Assembly (NCBI GenBank): GCA_017608295.1
Contig: JAFCGF010000009.1
Coordinates: 1 to 60,985, forward strand
DNA length: 60,985 nt
Direction of reading: 5' to 3'
Origin: Candidatus Woesearchaeota archaeon
GTDB taxonomy: Archaea > Nanoarchaeota > Nanoarchaeia > Woesearchaeales > JAGVZT01
In this document: in pieces, positions 35,372 through 43,851 of the stretch
Position numbering within the stretch: the first letter of the stretch is position 1
How the letters are laid out: the number at the start of each line of letters is the position of its first letter
Notes under the pieces: model-generated
What the model saw: only the letters and a program-made list of their open reading frames with translations
Databases searched by the model: none
What the model was told of the DNA's origin: nothing
Translations under genes and position numbers: made by a program

Positions 35372-36494
35372 TATTACCACGCAGTTTCTGTTTCAGAAAG
35401 CTGATGCCTAGAGGGAAGAGGTAGCGCTTGTTCGAGAGGATATTGACAGTCCAAGCGCACTCGTACGTGCAATGGCAGCGGCTACGTATGATATATTCTC
35501 TCATCTTTTGAGCCTTGTGGCTCTGCCAGATTCTCATGAAATCAAAATCGTAGTCCCTTAGGTTTCCCATTGATTCATTGAGCATCTCGCAAGGATACAC
35601 CCCTCCTTGGGCACCAATGACGCCGAACAGAGCGCCTGCTGGACAGGGAGAGATGTAATGCGGGTCAAGATAGGTTTGTCTGAGGATACGGTTCATAATA
35701 TGATTCTTCGCGTTCATGATTGTGCCCAATAAGTCCTGCCCATACCCCTCAAGCCTTTCAGAGAGGATATCCTCGCGAATCATCCTTGTGACCTTGCTAT
35801 AAGCCCTAAGGAGCCTCTTCCTGTCCTCAGGACAGATTCTTTTTGTGCTCCCTTGCTCCCGCATTAGTGTCGCAGTGACTGCTGAAACGCCTTCCTTGGC
35901 TATCAGGTGCTCATAGAGAGAAGAGACAGTCGCCAGATTATCTGGTGTGACTGTGATGCTAACATTCGCCCTGATGTTTGCTCTGCCGCAATCCCGTACC
36001 ATACGGTACGTCTTGAGGGCGTTTTGGTACAGGCCCTTCATATTTCGTATCTCGTCATGTTTCCTTCCGACTCCATCAATAGAAACCGAGAAGATGACCT
36101 CTTTCCCCGGGCCGGAGTACACTATTCTGTCAAGGAAGCGTCTGATGCGGCCAGGATAGCTACCATTGGTGCTGATGAACACTGATTTGGCCGAGGCATT
36201 CACTAGATAAGCTTCAGCGATTTCAGAGAGGTCTTTGCGTAATAAGGGCTCCCCTCCAGTGAGGTTCACATTGAATATGCCGCCTTTGAGATTCTTGGTG
36301 AGAAATTCAACTTCCTCAAGGCTCAATTCAGCATTGGTACTATTAGGTGTATTGAAATCGATGAAACAGTGTCTGCACCTTGCATTGCAGCGGTTTGTCA
36401 CAAAATGCACTATGCTAAACGGGATTCTCCCGCTATGATAAGGCATCAAGAGACGGCCTATATTTTGAGTCAATTTTCGCATGGTATTGTTCAC
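35364..36494 (-). CDS. Radical SAM/SPASM protein (CNARCxxC type), second copy
   Basis: This 376-residue protein has Cys36, 40 and 43 in CNARCRHC, an intact LTGGEPLLRK, SVDG, and C-terminal cysteines in SPCPAG, YPCE and SRCHCTYEC. It resembles the protein at 23889, including the residues around the GGE strand. Both sit beside glycosyltransferase genes. The start may be GTG 36494 or ATG 36482. An 82-codon frame lies 24 bases upstream on the same strand. Confidence 0.9.
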   Translation of the reverse strand: MNNTMRKLTQNIGRLLMPYHSGRIPFSIVHFVTNRCNARCRHCFIDFNTPNSTNAELSLEEVEFLTKNLKGGIFNVNLTGGEPLLRKDLSEIAEAYLVNASAKSVFISTNGSYPGRIRRFLDRIVYSGPGKEVIFSVSIDGVGRKHDEIRNMKGLYQNALKTYRMVRDCGRANIRANVSITVTPDNLATVSSLYEHLIAKEGVSAVTATLMREQGSTKRICPEDRKRLLRAYSKVTRMIREDILSERLEGYGQDLLGTIMNAKNHIMNRILRQTYLDPHYISPCPAGALFGVIGAQGGVYPCEMLNESMGNLRDYDFDFMRIWQSHKAQKMREYIIRSRCHCTYECAWTVNILSNKRYLFPLGISFLKQKLRGNNG

Positions 36495-36517
36495 TTATTA
36501 GTTCTCAGCCCAGAGTC

Positions 36518-36766
36518 CTAAAGGGAGCGCGCATATGTCTCGAGTAGCGAGAGGGCCACTTTTCCGGCGTGGCGTAACTCCGCCGTACTTGTTCCGCAAC
36601 TAACTGAATTATAGTTGACTAAAATTATGTTTGAATTTTTGACAAGCCGGAAGAGCCCAGGCTGGGGGGAGACACCATATGTCTCTGCAATCTCAGGCAT
36701 GTTGGAGTCCCGCTGTTCCTCCCCAGAGGGCAATGGCAAGGTGATGAATGTAATCTTGTTCCCCAT
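36518..36766 (-). CDS. Small open frame, uncertain
   Basis: This 82-residue frame lies upstream of the rSAM gene at 36494 and on the same strand. A TATA-like CTTTAAAT is found 33-40 bases before its ATG, near 36799-36806. It has no recognisable motif. It may be a small gene, a leader region of the rSAM transcript, or chance. Confidence 0.3.
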   Translation of the reverse strand: MGNKITFITLPLPSGEEQRDSNMPEIAETYGVSPQPGLFRLVKNSNIILVNYNSVSCGTSTAELRHAGKVALSLLETYARSL

Positions 36767-36956
36767 AGTGGCACAAGAGACGACTGCTTTAGGTACTAAT
36801 TTAAAGTTTTCGTTGCATCGGTATTGTTCGGAGTTTCATGAATGACACCTCATCAACATGTCGAATCTCGCATGAGATTACGCTTCATACGTTTGCAGTA
36901 GGATATACTTGGTTTTGAGACCTCAAAATGTGTGGGATTAAGAGCAGCCATTACTA

Positions 36957-37010
36957 AACCCTTACAGCGAGCTGAGTCATGAGGAGATTCTCGCGCTAAC
37001 AAAGCAGGTG
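36957..37010 (+). pseudogene. Short relic of a radical SAM family gene
   Basis: Read in one frame, about 18 codons give ELSHEEILALTKQV. This matches EMSHEEILVLVRQA just after the cluster motif of family member 9 at 45124. No cluster motif or later part is found on either side. The rest of 36767-37119 holds a short AATCTC/GAGATT hairpin and nothing else I can name. Confidence 0.45.
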
Positions 37011-37119
37011 TATGTACGCTGTTACTTCACTCCAATAGTGCTTGTCAGGACGCTCCTTGGAATCAGGTCGCTTGCCAAATTCCGGCCCTATGTCAAGGTA
37101 GGAATGAAGATGCTGGTTC

Positions 37120-38382
37120 TTAATGGTTAAAACTAGAAATCGATGACTCGAACCTGTTGGCGATATACCTCGCGTCATCCTTGCTCATGCGGCTGCTGAT
37201 TGGGAGATGAATCAGCTCATCGGCGAGCCCTCGAGCGATAGGGCAGTCTGTGCGAGACTTCCCGAACATCCCCATGTCCGAGCAGGCAGACATGTTGGTC
37301 GTCTGGGTGTCGATTCCCTTCCTGATGAGGGCCTTCTGCAGCCTGTCGTGATGCTCGTGAGGAACACGCACCCCGTATGCAGTATAGATATTCCTGTTCC
37401 GCGGGTCTGGTCGAGCGACCGAAATCTTGGGGATGCTCTCAAAGATACGGTCATACACTCGAGCGAGCGCGATTCTTTTCTCGTTTCGCTTATTGAGAGA
37501 GACCAGTTGGCGTGATAGAATCTTCACGTTGAAATCCGGGAACCTGGTGAGCATGTACTTAGGGATTCCTTCTATCTCTGCTGGGCGCCTCCGGGTGTGA
37601 TGGAGGACAGCGTCAACCACGTCACTCCCGAGCAGACGCGAAGCGCGCATGAGGGGATAGGTGCTGAACCTGAATGTAGTAGGATGACTCAGGCCCCAGA
37701 TAACAGCGGATTCAGCGACAGACTTGAGCGAAGAGAGACGGCTACGAGATGAGAAAGAGGCTGCCTCTTCAGACAGGGCCTCGGCAAGCTCCCGATTATT
37801 CGTCGTGATTATCCCCCCTCTGCCGATTCCTCCGAGATTCTTGCCCAGAGAGAGGCTGAATAGTGCCGCGTCTCCGAGGCTGCCGGTAGGCTTCCCGCGA
37901 TATGCTGCCCCAATGGCCTGAGCGGAGTCCTCGATGACAAAAATGTCGTGAAGCTCAGCAATCTCTAGTATAGCCTTCATCTCGGCAGGCTGGCCGAATA
38001 GGTGGGTGGGAATGATGGCTTTTGCCTTGGCGGTGATGCTCTGTTCCAAGAGAGCCGGGTCAATGGTGAAATCATTCTCCCTGCTGTCCACGAACACCGG
38101 CCTGAGCTTCATCGCAGTCAGCATGCGGGGCACTGCATGGTAAGTGAAGCTGGGAAGAATCACCTCATCACCTGCCTTCAATCCCATTTTTTGGAGGAGG
38201 AGAGCAAGAGCAAACCGGCCGGAGGAGACCGCGATTCCTTCTTTGCATCCCATCCTCTGGGCGAACTGTTGCTCAAAGGCATGGGCCTCCTCAGTTTTAT
38301 CCTCTCGAGTGAGACAGGAGATGAAAGCGTAGAGGAAGTCCACTGGTAAGAGATTGACGCTCTCTCTAGGGTAGACCTTCAT
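37120..38382 (-). CDS. DegT/DnrJ/EryC1/StrS-family sugar aminotransferase
   Basis: This 420-residue protein has the PLP fold marks of the family: GDEVILPSFTYHAVP at 71-85, EDSAQAIGA at 151-159 and the PLP lysine in SLSLGKNLGG (Lys181). Family knowledge: these enzymes transaminate keto sugars to amino sugars, or carry out related dehydrations, for surface glycans and antibiotics. A TATA-like ATTATATG near 38420-38428 gives it its own promoter. The nearby deacetylase and glycosyltransferases fit an amino-sugar path. No nucleotide-sugar epimerase or dehydratase gene is in view, so the keto-sugar supply lies elsewhere. Confidence 0.92.
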   Translation of the reverse strand: MKVYPRESVNLLPVDFLYAFISCLTREDKTEEAHAFEQQFAQRMGCKEGIAVSSGRFALALLLQKMGLKAGDEVILPSFTYHAVPRMLTAMKLRPVFVDSRENDFTIDPALLEQSITAKAKAIIPTHLFGQPAEMKAILEIAELHDIFVIEDSAQAIGAAYRGKPTGSLGDAALFSLSLGKNLGGIGRGGIITTNNRELAEALSEEAASFSSRSRLSSLKSVAESAVIWGLSHPTTFRFSTYPLMRASRLLGSDVVDAVLHHTRRRPAEIEGIPKYMLTRFPDFNVKILSRQLVSLNKRNEKRIALARVYDRIFESIPKISVARPDPRNRNIYTAYGVRVPHEHHDRLQKALIRKGIDTQTTNMSACSDMGMFGKSRTDCPIARGLADELIHLPISSRMSKDDARYIANRFESSISSFNH

Positions 38383-38483
38383 GCCAATGGCCCCTGCACT
38401 TTCCCTTGCATGGATAGTGGCATATAATCAAGAAATTCCAATCGAACTTAAGAGCCTTTCCCTTCCTTGCTGTACGAGTGCGC

Positions 38484-39452
38484 TCAGTAACGAAGAGCAG
38501 CATTCATGATAGCCTGGGGATGCAGGCGGTAGAGAAGGTTCATCTCAGCTTCTAAGGTCGAGCCGGGCATTGCGGTACTGGGTATCCTGATTTTGGAGAG
38601 GGCCTCTCTGACAGGAACGTCCCTGATATTTGGTGCATCAAGACCAACCTGTCGGGGAGCTGCATACACCCTCCCGTCATAGGATATGTTCAAATATATC
38701 TGCCCGAGTGCGAGTGGACCCCGCAAACCTCTCCCGAGGAATGCCTCGAGAGATACCTTGGAATTCCCCACTGGAGCTCCACGTCTCTTGTGCCATATGG
38801 TGCGGTGGATAGCTTTTTTGTAATCCTCCACATTGGGTTTGAGATGATCTACATCCTTCCACTCATCATTCCTCTTTATCACTGGTTGGAAGGTGACTGG
38901 TGCACCTATCATCTCTGCCTCCCTGATGATGTCATCAACGAGTGAGATGTTCTTTGAACTCAGTACCGCTGCGAGCAGTACCTTGGTGCCCTCAGCTTTG
39001 GCTAGTTCTGCCGCCAGGATCACCTTCGCATAAGATCCCTTCCCGCGGATCGCATCGTTTACCTCCCGAGGACCATCCAGGCTTAGCACGACTGAGTGGA
39101 CATCTTTGAGTTGCCGAGCGACTTTTGACAAGTAGTATCCGTTGGTGTGGAGATTGGTGGCGATTCCCATTTCATGGGCGTAATCCAGAATCCTTCCCAC
39201 ATCATCCCTAAGGAGCAGTTCTCCTCCGGTGAATGCGATGACTCGTGTGCCGAGTTCGTGCAGCTGGTCGATGCCTGAGATTACCTCCAAAGTGGTGAGC
39301 TCTTTTCCCCGTTTATTCCAGAGGTCGCAATACTGGCAACGTAAGTTACATCTTGAAGTAAGCTGCCAGCCCACGAACAGGGGTATCCTCTTTTTGAGCA
39401 GTCTTGCCTTGAGAAGGGATATTCCCAGCCCGATTTTTGATGTGAGACGCAT
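38484..39452 (-). CDS. Radical SAM protein that has lost the C-terminal cysteines
   Basis: This 322-residue protein has Cys35, 39 and 42 in CNLRCQYC, FTGGELLLR (Leu for Pro) and LSLDGP. It resembles the protein at 20909 up to about residue 230. Where that protein has KCQAG...VVPC, this one reads GQIYLNISYDGRVYAAP with no cysteine. The last 100 residues contain none. It thus keeps only the SAM-binding cluster. A TATA-like GCATATAAAATAGG lies at 39473-39486, 26 bases before the ATG, so the mRNA is probably leaderless. Confidence 0.88.
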   Translation of the reverse strand: MRLTSKIGLGISLLKARLLKKRIPLFVGWQLTSRCNLRCQYCDLWNKRGKELTTLEVISGIDQLHELGTRVIAFTGGELLLRDDVGRILDYAHEMGIATNLHTNGYYLSKVARQLKDVHSVVLSLDGPREVNDAIRGKGSYAKVILAAELAKAEGTKVLLAAVLSSKNISLVDDIIREAEMIGAPVTFQPVIKRNDEWKDVDHLKPNVEDYKKAIHRTIWHKRRGAPVGNSKVSLEAFLGRGLRGPLALGQIYLNISYDGRVYAAPRQVGLDAPNIRDVPVREALSKIRIPSTAMPGSTLEAEMNLLYRLHPQAIMNAALRY

Positions 39453-39472
39453 TCTGCTTAATAGAGCTGCTT

Positions 39473-39486
39473 CCTATTTTATATGC
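39473..39486 (-). promoter_or_regulatory. TATA-like box for a leaderless rSAM mRNA
   Basis: GCATATAAAATAGG on the minus strand is a strong archaeal TATA match, centred 26-27 bases before the ATG at 39452. Confidence 0.6.
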
Positions 39487-39561
39487 ATTGCTGATTCACG
39501 CGATTTTGGCGGCGGCGGCGCAAATTCGTTGACATAGATGGAAGCCCTAAAATGGAAATGT

Positions 39562-40563
39562 TCATTTCATCGTAGGCCCGTACTCTATCCCTTCTTCGAG
39601 AGCCGGAGGAGGATGTTCTCTTTCGAACTCCAGTATCCCCTCCTCGCAGCTGTTCCTCCATTGGGAGCCCAACTCGATGCACAGCTCCTCTTTAGATTCT
39701 GTATTTTGACTGTTAGATTGTCGCGCTTTCTCCCGTCCCCAGCCCATCCAGCAGGCCTCTTGCAGTTCCTGCCGTAGTTCACTGCAGAATCTTTTCCCAT
39801 CCTCGCTTGGCATGAGCTGCACAACATGGTTCGAACAGTGGAAGTCCCACACATCGCAATCGTACGAATCTTCGCAGGCCCTGGCGATGACAGAGATGTC
39901 TCCAACTGGGCGTGCGCTTGCCAATTCGTCTGCGAGGAGGTAGTAGCATTCCGACCTCCAGGCCCCATCAGCAATGGTAGGGCAGAATCCCTGCAGTCTA
40001 TTTGTCAGCTCTTCCTGAGAGGAACTGCTCATCACGAGGGAAATGGCCCCTAAGAACTGACAGGCCCCCCTCATCCCTTGATTGAACTCCTCACAAGCAG
40101 TTTCGGGTTTGCTTCTCCCTTTGTCAAAAGTGGTCAACAGTGTGCACATCTGCCACTTGTAGAAGTCTCCGGAGGCACACTCGCTGCTGATAGTAGGCTC
40201 CGTCCAGCTAAATGGGTCCTGGGTACCAGTCCTATGCGGCATGAATACTGCGATGTGGGGGCGGAAGAAGAGCCTGATGCAGAAGTAATGTAACACAGGA
40301 TCAGTAATCTCCGCACAACTCGTCTCTTCGGCTGGGATCATAAGTGCCTGTTGGACTGCGGCATCCCAGAGACAGATATCTCGGTCCAGTGTGTCTCCTA
40401 TGCCGGCGCAAGAGGAACCCTCTTTGTTTTCGGTTGCCTGTCCGCCATTCCTCTGTTCCGCCGGTAGAGCGTCATCTAGGCATCCGGTTATGCTAATCAA
40501 CGCTACAATAAGGATAAGGCACAACCCTATGTTCAGTGCTCTACCCTCCTGGTCGGTTCCCAT
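39562..40563 (-). CDS. Cysteine-rich secreted lipoprotein of unknown function
   Basis: This 333-residue protein has a signal peptide with a lipobox (SITGC, Cys28), so it is likely a lipid-anchored exported protein. The mature part holds some twenty cysteines in short spaced pairs such as CAGIGDTLDRDIC and CSELRQELQEAC. This suggests many disulfides in a helical domain. I do not recognise the family. A symmetric GATATATATC at 40593-40602 lies 30-40 bases before the ATG. It is divergent from an rSAM family gene. Confidence 0.75.
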   Translation of the reverse strand: MGTDQEGRALNIGLCLILIVALISITGCLDDALPAEQRNGGQATENKEGSSCAGIGDTLDRDICLWDAAVQQALMIPAEETSCAEITDPVLHYFCIRLFFRPHIAVFMPHRTGTQDPFSWTEPTISSECASGDFYKWQMCTLLTTFDKGRSKPETACEEFNQGMRGACQFLGAISLVMSSSSQEELTNRLQGFCPTIADGAWRSECYYLLADELASARPVGDISVIARACEDSYDCDVWDFHCSNHVVQLMPSEDGKRFCSELRQELQEACWMGWGREKARQSNSQNTESKEELCIELGSQWRNSCEEGILEFEREHPPPALEEGIEYGPTMK

Positions 40564-40672
40564 CTCCTTTTCAGCATCTGCTAGTGGTTATGAGATATAT
40601 ATCTTTCTTCCAACGTGTGCTGAATGCCTTGGTTGACTTTTGTTCTCATACTCAAGGGGCCATGGACAAGTC

Positions 40673-40680
40673 TTATATAA
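40673..40680 (+). promoter_or_regulatory. TATA-like box of family member 7
   Basis: TTATATAA lies 40 bases before the preferred ATG at 40716, with GGGGGGA at 40700-40706 as ribosome site. The box lies inside the longer open frame, which argues against an earlier start. Confidence 0.6.
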
Positions 40681-40715
40681 TGGGCCTTGTGAATCTGCTG
40701 GGGGGACGAAGCAAA

Positions 40716-41828
40716 ATGGTGGTGCCTAGGGGTGTGGTAGAAAAACTCTCACAATGGGCATGTGGCGGACAGGCAGCTCCACAGCGTGTCCTCATGTATC
40801 CCACCAATAATTGTAACCTCAAATGCGTGTTCTGTTACCAGACCCTGAAGCCCTATAACTATGCTGACATGATGCCTGATGAGAAATGGCTCTCTATCAC
40901 TCAGGAGCTCTGTGAGATGGGGGTAAACACGCTCCAGATATCCGGCGGCGGAGAAGCGCTGCTTCGCGGGGAACTCGTGATGAAGATGATGGAACTTGCC
41001 AAGAGCAACGGTCTGACAGGGCGACTAGTCACGAACGGCACGGTGTGGACTGATGAATGGATGCGCAGAGTCATTGAAATGGGCTGGGACAATGTGATTC
41101 ACAGCGTTGATGGCTCCACTTCAGGAGTGCATGACAAATTGCGCGGTAAGAAGGGCTCGTTTGAGAAGACAACTTCTGCGATAAGGCGATTCACAGAGTT
41201 GAAGCGGGAGCTCGGCTCAGAGAAGCCACTACTCGAGTTCAGCCATGTGCTGACCAAATGGAACTATGATCAGACTCCTGAGATGGTAGAGCTTGCGCAG
41301 GGGCTTGGCGTTGATGTGGTCACATACGAACCAGTATTCGTGAGTAATCCGTTTGTCCATAAGATAAAGCTATCGAAGCAGGAACGAGAGTGTTACCTGA
41401 AGCGCTATGTGCCTAAGGCGCTTGAACTCGCCGAAAGCTACCGTATCCGCACGAACCTCGACCATGTGATGGGTCTTGGCGAGATAGAGAAGACAGGCGA
41501 GTTGAAAGAGAAGATCTTGAGTTCTGAGAATCAACCTGAGAAGCAAGTGTGCAACCCTTTCCTCAATGTGCCATGTTTCGAATCATGGCTCTGGCCTAAG
41601 ATTGAGGCGAATGGCGATATGGGGCCCTGCAGTACGAACATGTTCGCAGAGAACATTAAGCACAAGAGCTTCAGCGAGGCGTGGCACGGGCCTGTGTTCT
41701 CTGAATTCAGGCAGAGGATTATGGGACGGGACCTTCCTGAGGGCTGCGAGAACTGTGTCTCGACGCATCTCGCCTGGAACCGCGAGATACGGGGAGAGCT
41801 TGAAAGGTATCTCCGCAGAGAGGATTGA
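40716..41828 (+). CDS. Radical SAM/SPASM-like protein, locus family member 7
   Basis: This 370-residue protein has Cys33, 37 and 40 in CNLKCVFC. The GGE strand reads GGGEAL (Ala for Pro). C-terminal cysteines: PCFESW (Ser for Pro), GPC and GCENC. It is most like the protein at 50629: both have WLWPKIEANGD and a GLGEIEKTGELKEK/GIGDVERAGEMRG stretch. The frame is open from 40536, but a TATA box and ribosome site support ATG 40716, which gives the usual family N-terminus. It lies apart from the main array, beside a small membrane protein gene. Confidence 0.9.
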   Translation: MVVPRGVVEKLSQWACGGQAAPQRVLMYPTNNCNLKCVFCYQTLKPYNYADMMPDEKWLSITQELCEMGVNTLQISGGGEALLRGELVMKMMELAKSNGLTGRLVTNGTVWTDEWMRRVIEMGWDNVIHSVDGSTSGVHDKLRGKKGSFEKTTSAIRRFTELKRELGSEKPLLEFSHVLTKWNYDQTPEMVELAQGLGVDVVTYEPVFVSNPFVHKIKLSKQERECYLKRYVPKALELAESYRIRTNLDHVMGLGEIEKTGELKEKILSSENQPEKQVCNPFLNVPCFESWLWPKIEANGDMGPCSTNMFAENIKHKSFSEAWHGPVFSEFRQRIMGRDLPEGCENCVSTHLAWNREIRGELERYLRRED

Positions 41829-41830
41829 AG

Positions 41831-42064
41831 ATGGGCCGATACTGCGTCCGCATCGCTCTGCTCACGCTTGCCTTATATCTCAGCTTGCCATCTGCTGCTG
41901 CATACATTGACCCCGGCACAGGGGGCTTGATAGTCAACTCATGGGGCGCCTACGTTATAGGTGTGGTTGGTGCAGTCGGCGCGTTCATCGCCTTACGATT
42001 CATAAAGCCCCTGAAAATCCGTATCAAGAACATCATTAGAGGAAAAAAGGATGGGAAACCATAA
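41831..42064 (+). CDS. Small membrane protein with YIDPGTGG motif
   Basis: This 77-residue protein has a signal-like first span (residues 7-24), then AYIDPGTGGLI, a second span near 42-58, and a basic tail KIRIKNIIRGKK. Small proteins with YIDPGTGS-like motifs occur in many surface-polysaccharide and phosphodiesterase clusters; their role is not known to me. It starts 2 bases after the rSAM stop and overlaps the next frame by 14 bases. Confidence 0.75.
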   Translation: MGRYCVRIALLTLALYLSLPSAAAYIDPGTGGLIVNSWGAYVIGVVGAVGAFIALRFIKPLKIRIKNIIRGKKDGKP

Positions 42065-42437
42065 GCTTGGTTCACTGGGGGGCAAAATACTGCTCTTGGT
42101 CTTAATATTTATAATCGGAGCAGCCTTACTGGCACTCTCGGGGTGCACAGAGGAGAATATTGTGGGGGAAAAACAATTGTACAGCAAAGTGCTCCTGCTG
42201 GGAATTGATGGAAAAATGACACTGCATCATCTGAACTTCAGTTGTATCTGGCGAGGGGTGGAAAACGCTTCCGCAGCATTGGGTGCGAGTGCTGCTGCGT
42301 TCCAGTCAGATCCAGCGGTGGATACGGTCGAGAAGATGCATTCCGAACTGGAAGAGACAGGCACCCCAGAGATGGAAGGGAGGAACATGGAGAAGGAATT
42401 CCTCATGCAGAAGCTCCGGGGCCTTGGTTACATGTGA
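42051..42437 (+). pseudogene. Collapsed alkaline-phosphatase-superfamily phosphodiesterase
   Basis: This 128-codon frame has a lipoprotein-type signal (LLALSGC) followed by KVLLLGIDGK, which is how type I phosphodiesterases of the alkaline phosphatase superfamily begin. It ends with FLMQKLRGLGYM, like their usual LKxLGYI end. About 300-400 residues that should lie between, including the metal sites, are missing. It therefore looks like a gene shortened by internal deletion. A working short lipoprotein cannot be ruled out. Confidence 0.6.
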
Positions 42438-42449
42438 TAATTCCGGACA

Positions 42450-43709
42450 TCATCCAAGTGTCTCGCCTCTGGCTTCAACCGATTCCTTGACTTCACCTAG
42501 TTCCAAGAGTGCGCTAGCTATAACTGCCTGGTCCTCGGCATCCTCACAATCGAAATTCTCGCATGAGGTGGTATAGCCAAAGAAATTGCTCTCCACAGAA
42601 TTAATGTTTTCTTGTCTGGCGAATTCTTCTGCCAGATTAAGGTATTCAGTTGAGCCCGTAGTGCGAAATAATTCCGTAAGTGCCAGAATCATGTTTGCTT
42701 GCTGTACCATGTTCTCGCATACGCGGCCTTGACATTGCGGAGTATATTTCAAAAGATTATTGACACATTCCAAGTAAGTCTCCTCACCTGTAGCCTCATA
42801 CGATGTCAACAAACCCACAATATAAGCAGTTTCATCATAGTCTGCGAAAGGTTCTTGGCCCCACTCGCGTCCTTCGATGCCCTCTTGGTCACATGTTCTG
42901 ATGATGCTGTTCCCTAACTCAATCGCCTTGTCGTAATATATTTTCTTTCCGGTGAGATTATATATACGGAGGAATACACCGATGATGGCAGGCCCTTTTT
43001 CTTCTATTTTTGCATTCATCCAGGCATCTCCGAGCCTGCCTATATACTCCATGTACTTTGGATCTCCTGTCGCTTCATGGAGGCTTTCATAAGCCCCTAT
43101 GTATCCAGACTGGACATGGGATTGCCCGCAGTCGAAATCGTCAGGAGCCCTGCAGAGAGTGTTAAGCTTCCCTTCAGGAGGAGCTGTGGGCTTTGTGTGG
43201 GCGAATCTCTCAGCATATTCAAGATATCGCTCATCTCCTGTGAGAGAGTAGAGTCTGGCGAATACCTCTGTCATCTCTGCTTGAATCTCACCCATCCCAC
43301 AATCAAAGTCGTCAGGAGGAATGCAAGTACACGACAGACACCAATCTGGAGGGGAGGTCTGTTCCGTGGTGGCGAATGCGATGGCATAATTAAGATACTT
43401 CTCGTCTTGTGTCTTTTCATACGCCTGGATATTTGTGAGAGCCATGAATCCAGAGTATCTATTCAGCCCGCAGTCGAAATCGTCAGGCGGTCCGCAACCT
43501 AATCCTTTCTCCCCAGTAGACTTGGTGTTGAGGAACTTGGCTCCACGTTCGCTTATATTCTCTGAAGATGTTCCAGTAGCGTCTTCAGCAACTTGATATT
43601 CTGTATTGGTCAATACAATTCCAGAAGGCGTCCCAGGGAGCATGATGTGAAGAACACCCAGGGCAAGAACAATAAGAAGAGCCCCCCCGATGACTCGCCT
43701 GGTTTCCAT
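42450..43709 (-). CDS. Exported helical-repeat protein with DDFDCG repeats
   Basis: This 419-residue protein has an N-terminal membrane anchor or signal (residues 7-25). The rest is built of helix pairs like an alpha/alpha toroid (sugar-processing folds of the GlcNAc-2-epimerase, GH88 or GH127 kind have this look). The motif PPDDFDCG, PPDDFDCG, APDDFDCG is repeated at residues 76-81, 133-138 and 190-195, exactly 57 apart, with a weaker ENFDCED near the end. Each comes with a cysteine some seven residues earlier, so disulfide links between repeats are likely. Function is unknown; glycan cleavage or binding outside the cell is a guess. Confidence 0.75.
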   Translation of the reverse strand: METRRVIGGALLIVLALGVLHIMLPGTPSGIVLTNTEYQVAEDATGTSSENISERGAKFLNTKSTGEKGLGCGPPDDFDCGLNRYSGFMALTNIQAYEKTQDEKYLNYAIAFATTEQTSPPDWCLSCTCIPPDDFDCGMGEIQAEMTEVFARLYSLTGDERYLEYAERFAHTKPTAPPEGKLNTLCRAPDDFDCGQSHVQSGYIGAYESLHEATGDPKYMEYIGRLGDAWMNAKIEEKGPAIIGVFLRIYNLTGKKIYYDKAIELGNSIIRTCDQEGIEGREWGQEPFADYDETAYIVGLLTSYEATGEETYLECVNNLLKYTPQCQGRVCENMVQQANMILALTELFRTTGSTEYLNLAEEFARQENINSVESNFFGYTTSCENFDCEDAEDQAVIASALLELGEVKESVEARGETLG

Positions 43710-43820
43710 TATCTGGTGAGATAGCGTATTGTTTTTATCTTTTACGGATAATCATTCCTGCTCCAGATGCTCAGTAGCTCGCATCTTTCTCGGAAAAAAG
43801 ACAGATGACAATAGATGGAT

Positions 43821-43830
43821 TATTAAATAC
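43821..43830 (+). promoter_or_regulatory. TATA-like box for the second SGNH gene
   Basis: TATTAAATAC is centred about 27 bases before GTG 43852, which suggests a leaderless mRNA starting at that codon. Confidence 0.4.
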
Positions 43831-43851
43831 GAGTATGGAACTCATGCTCGG

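Noticed and set aside
36996..37178. Possible transposase-like fragment on the minus strand
   Set aside because: About 40 residues look faintly like a transposase piece, but there is no catalytic motif and no terminal repeats.
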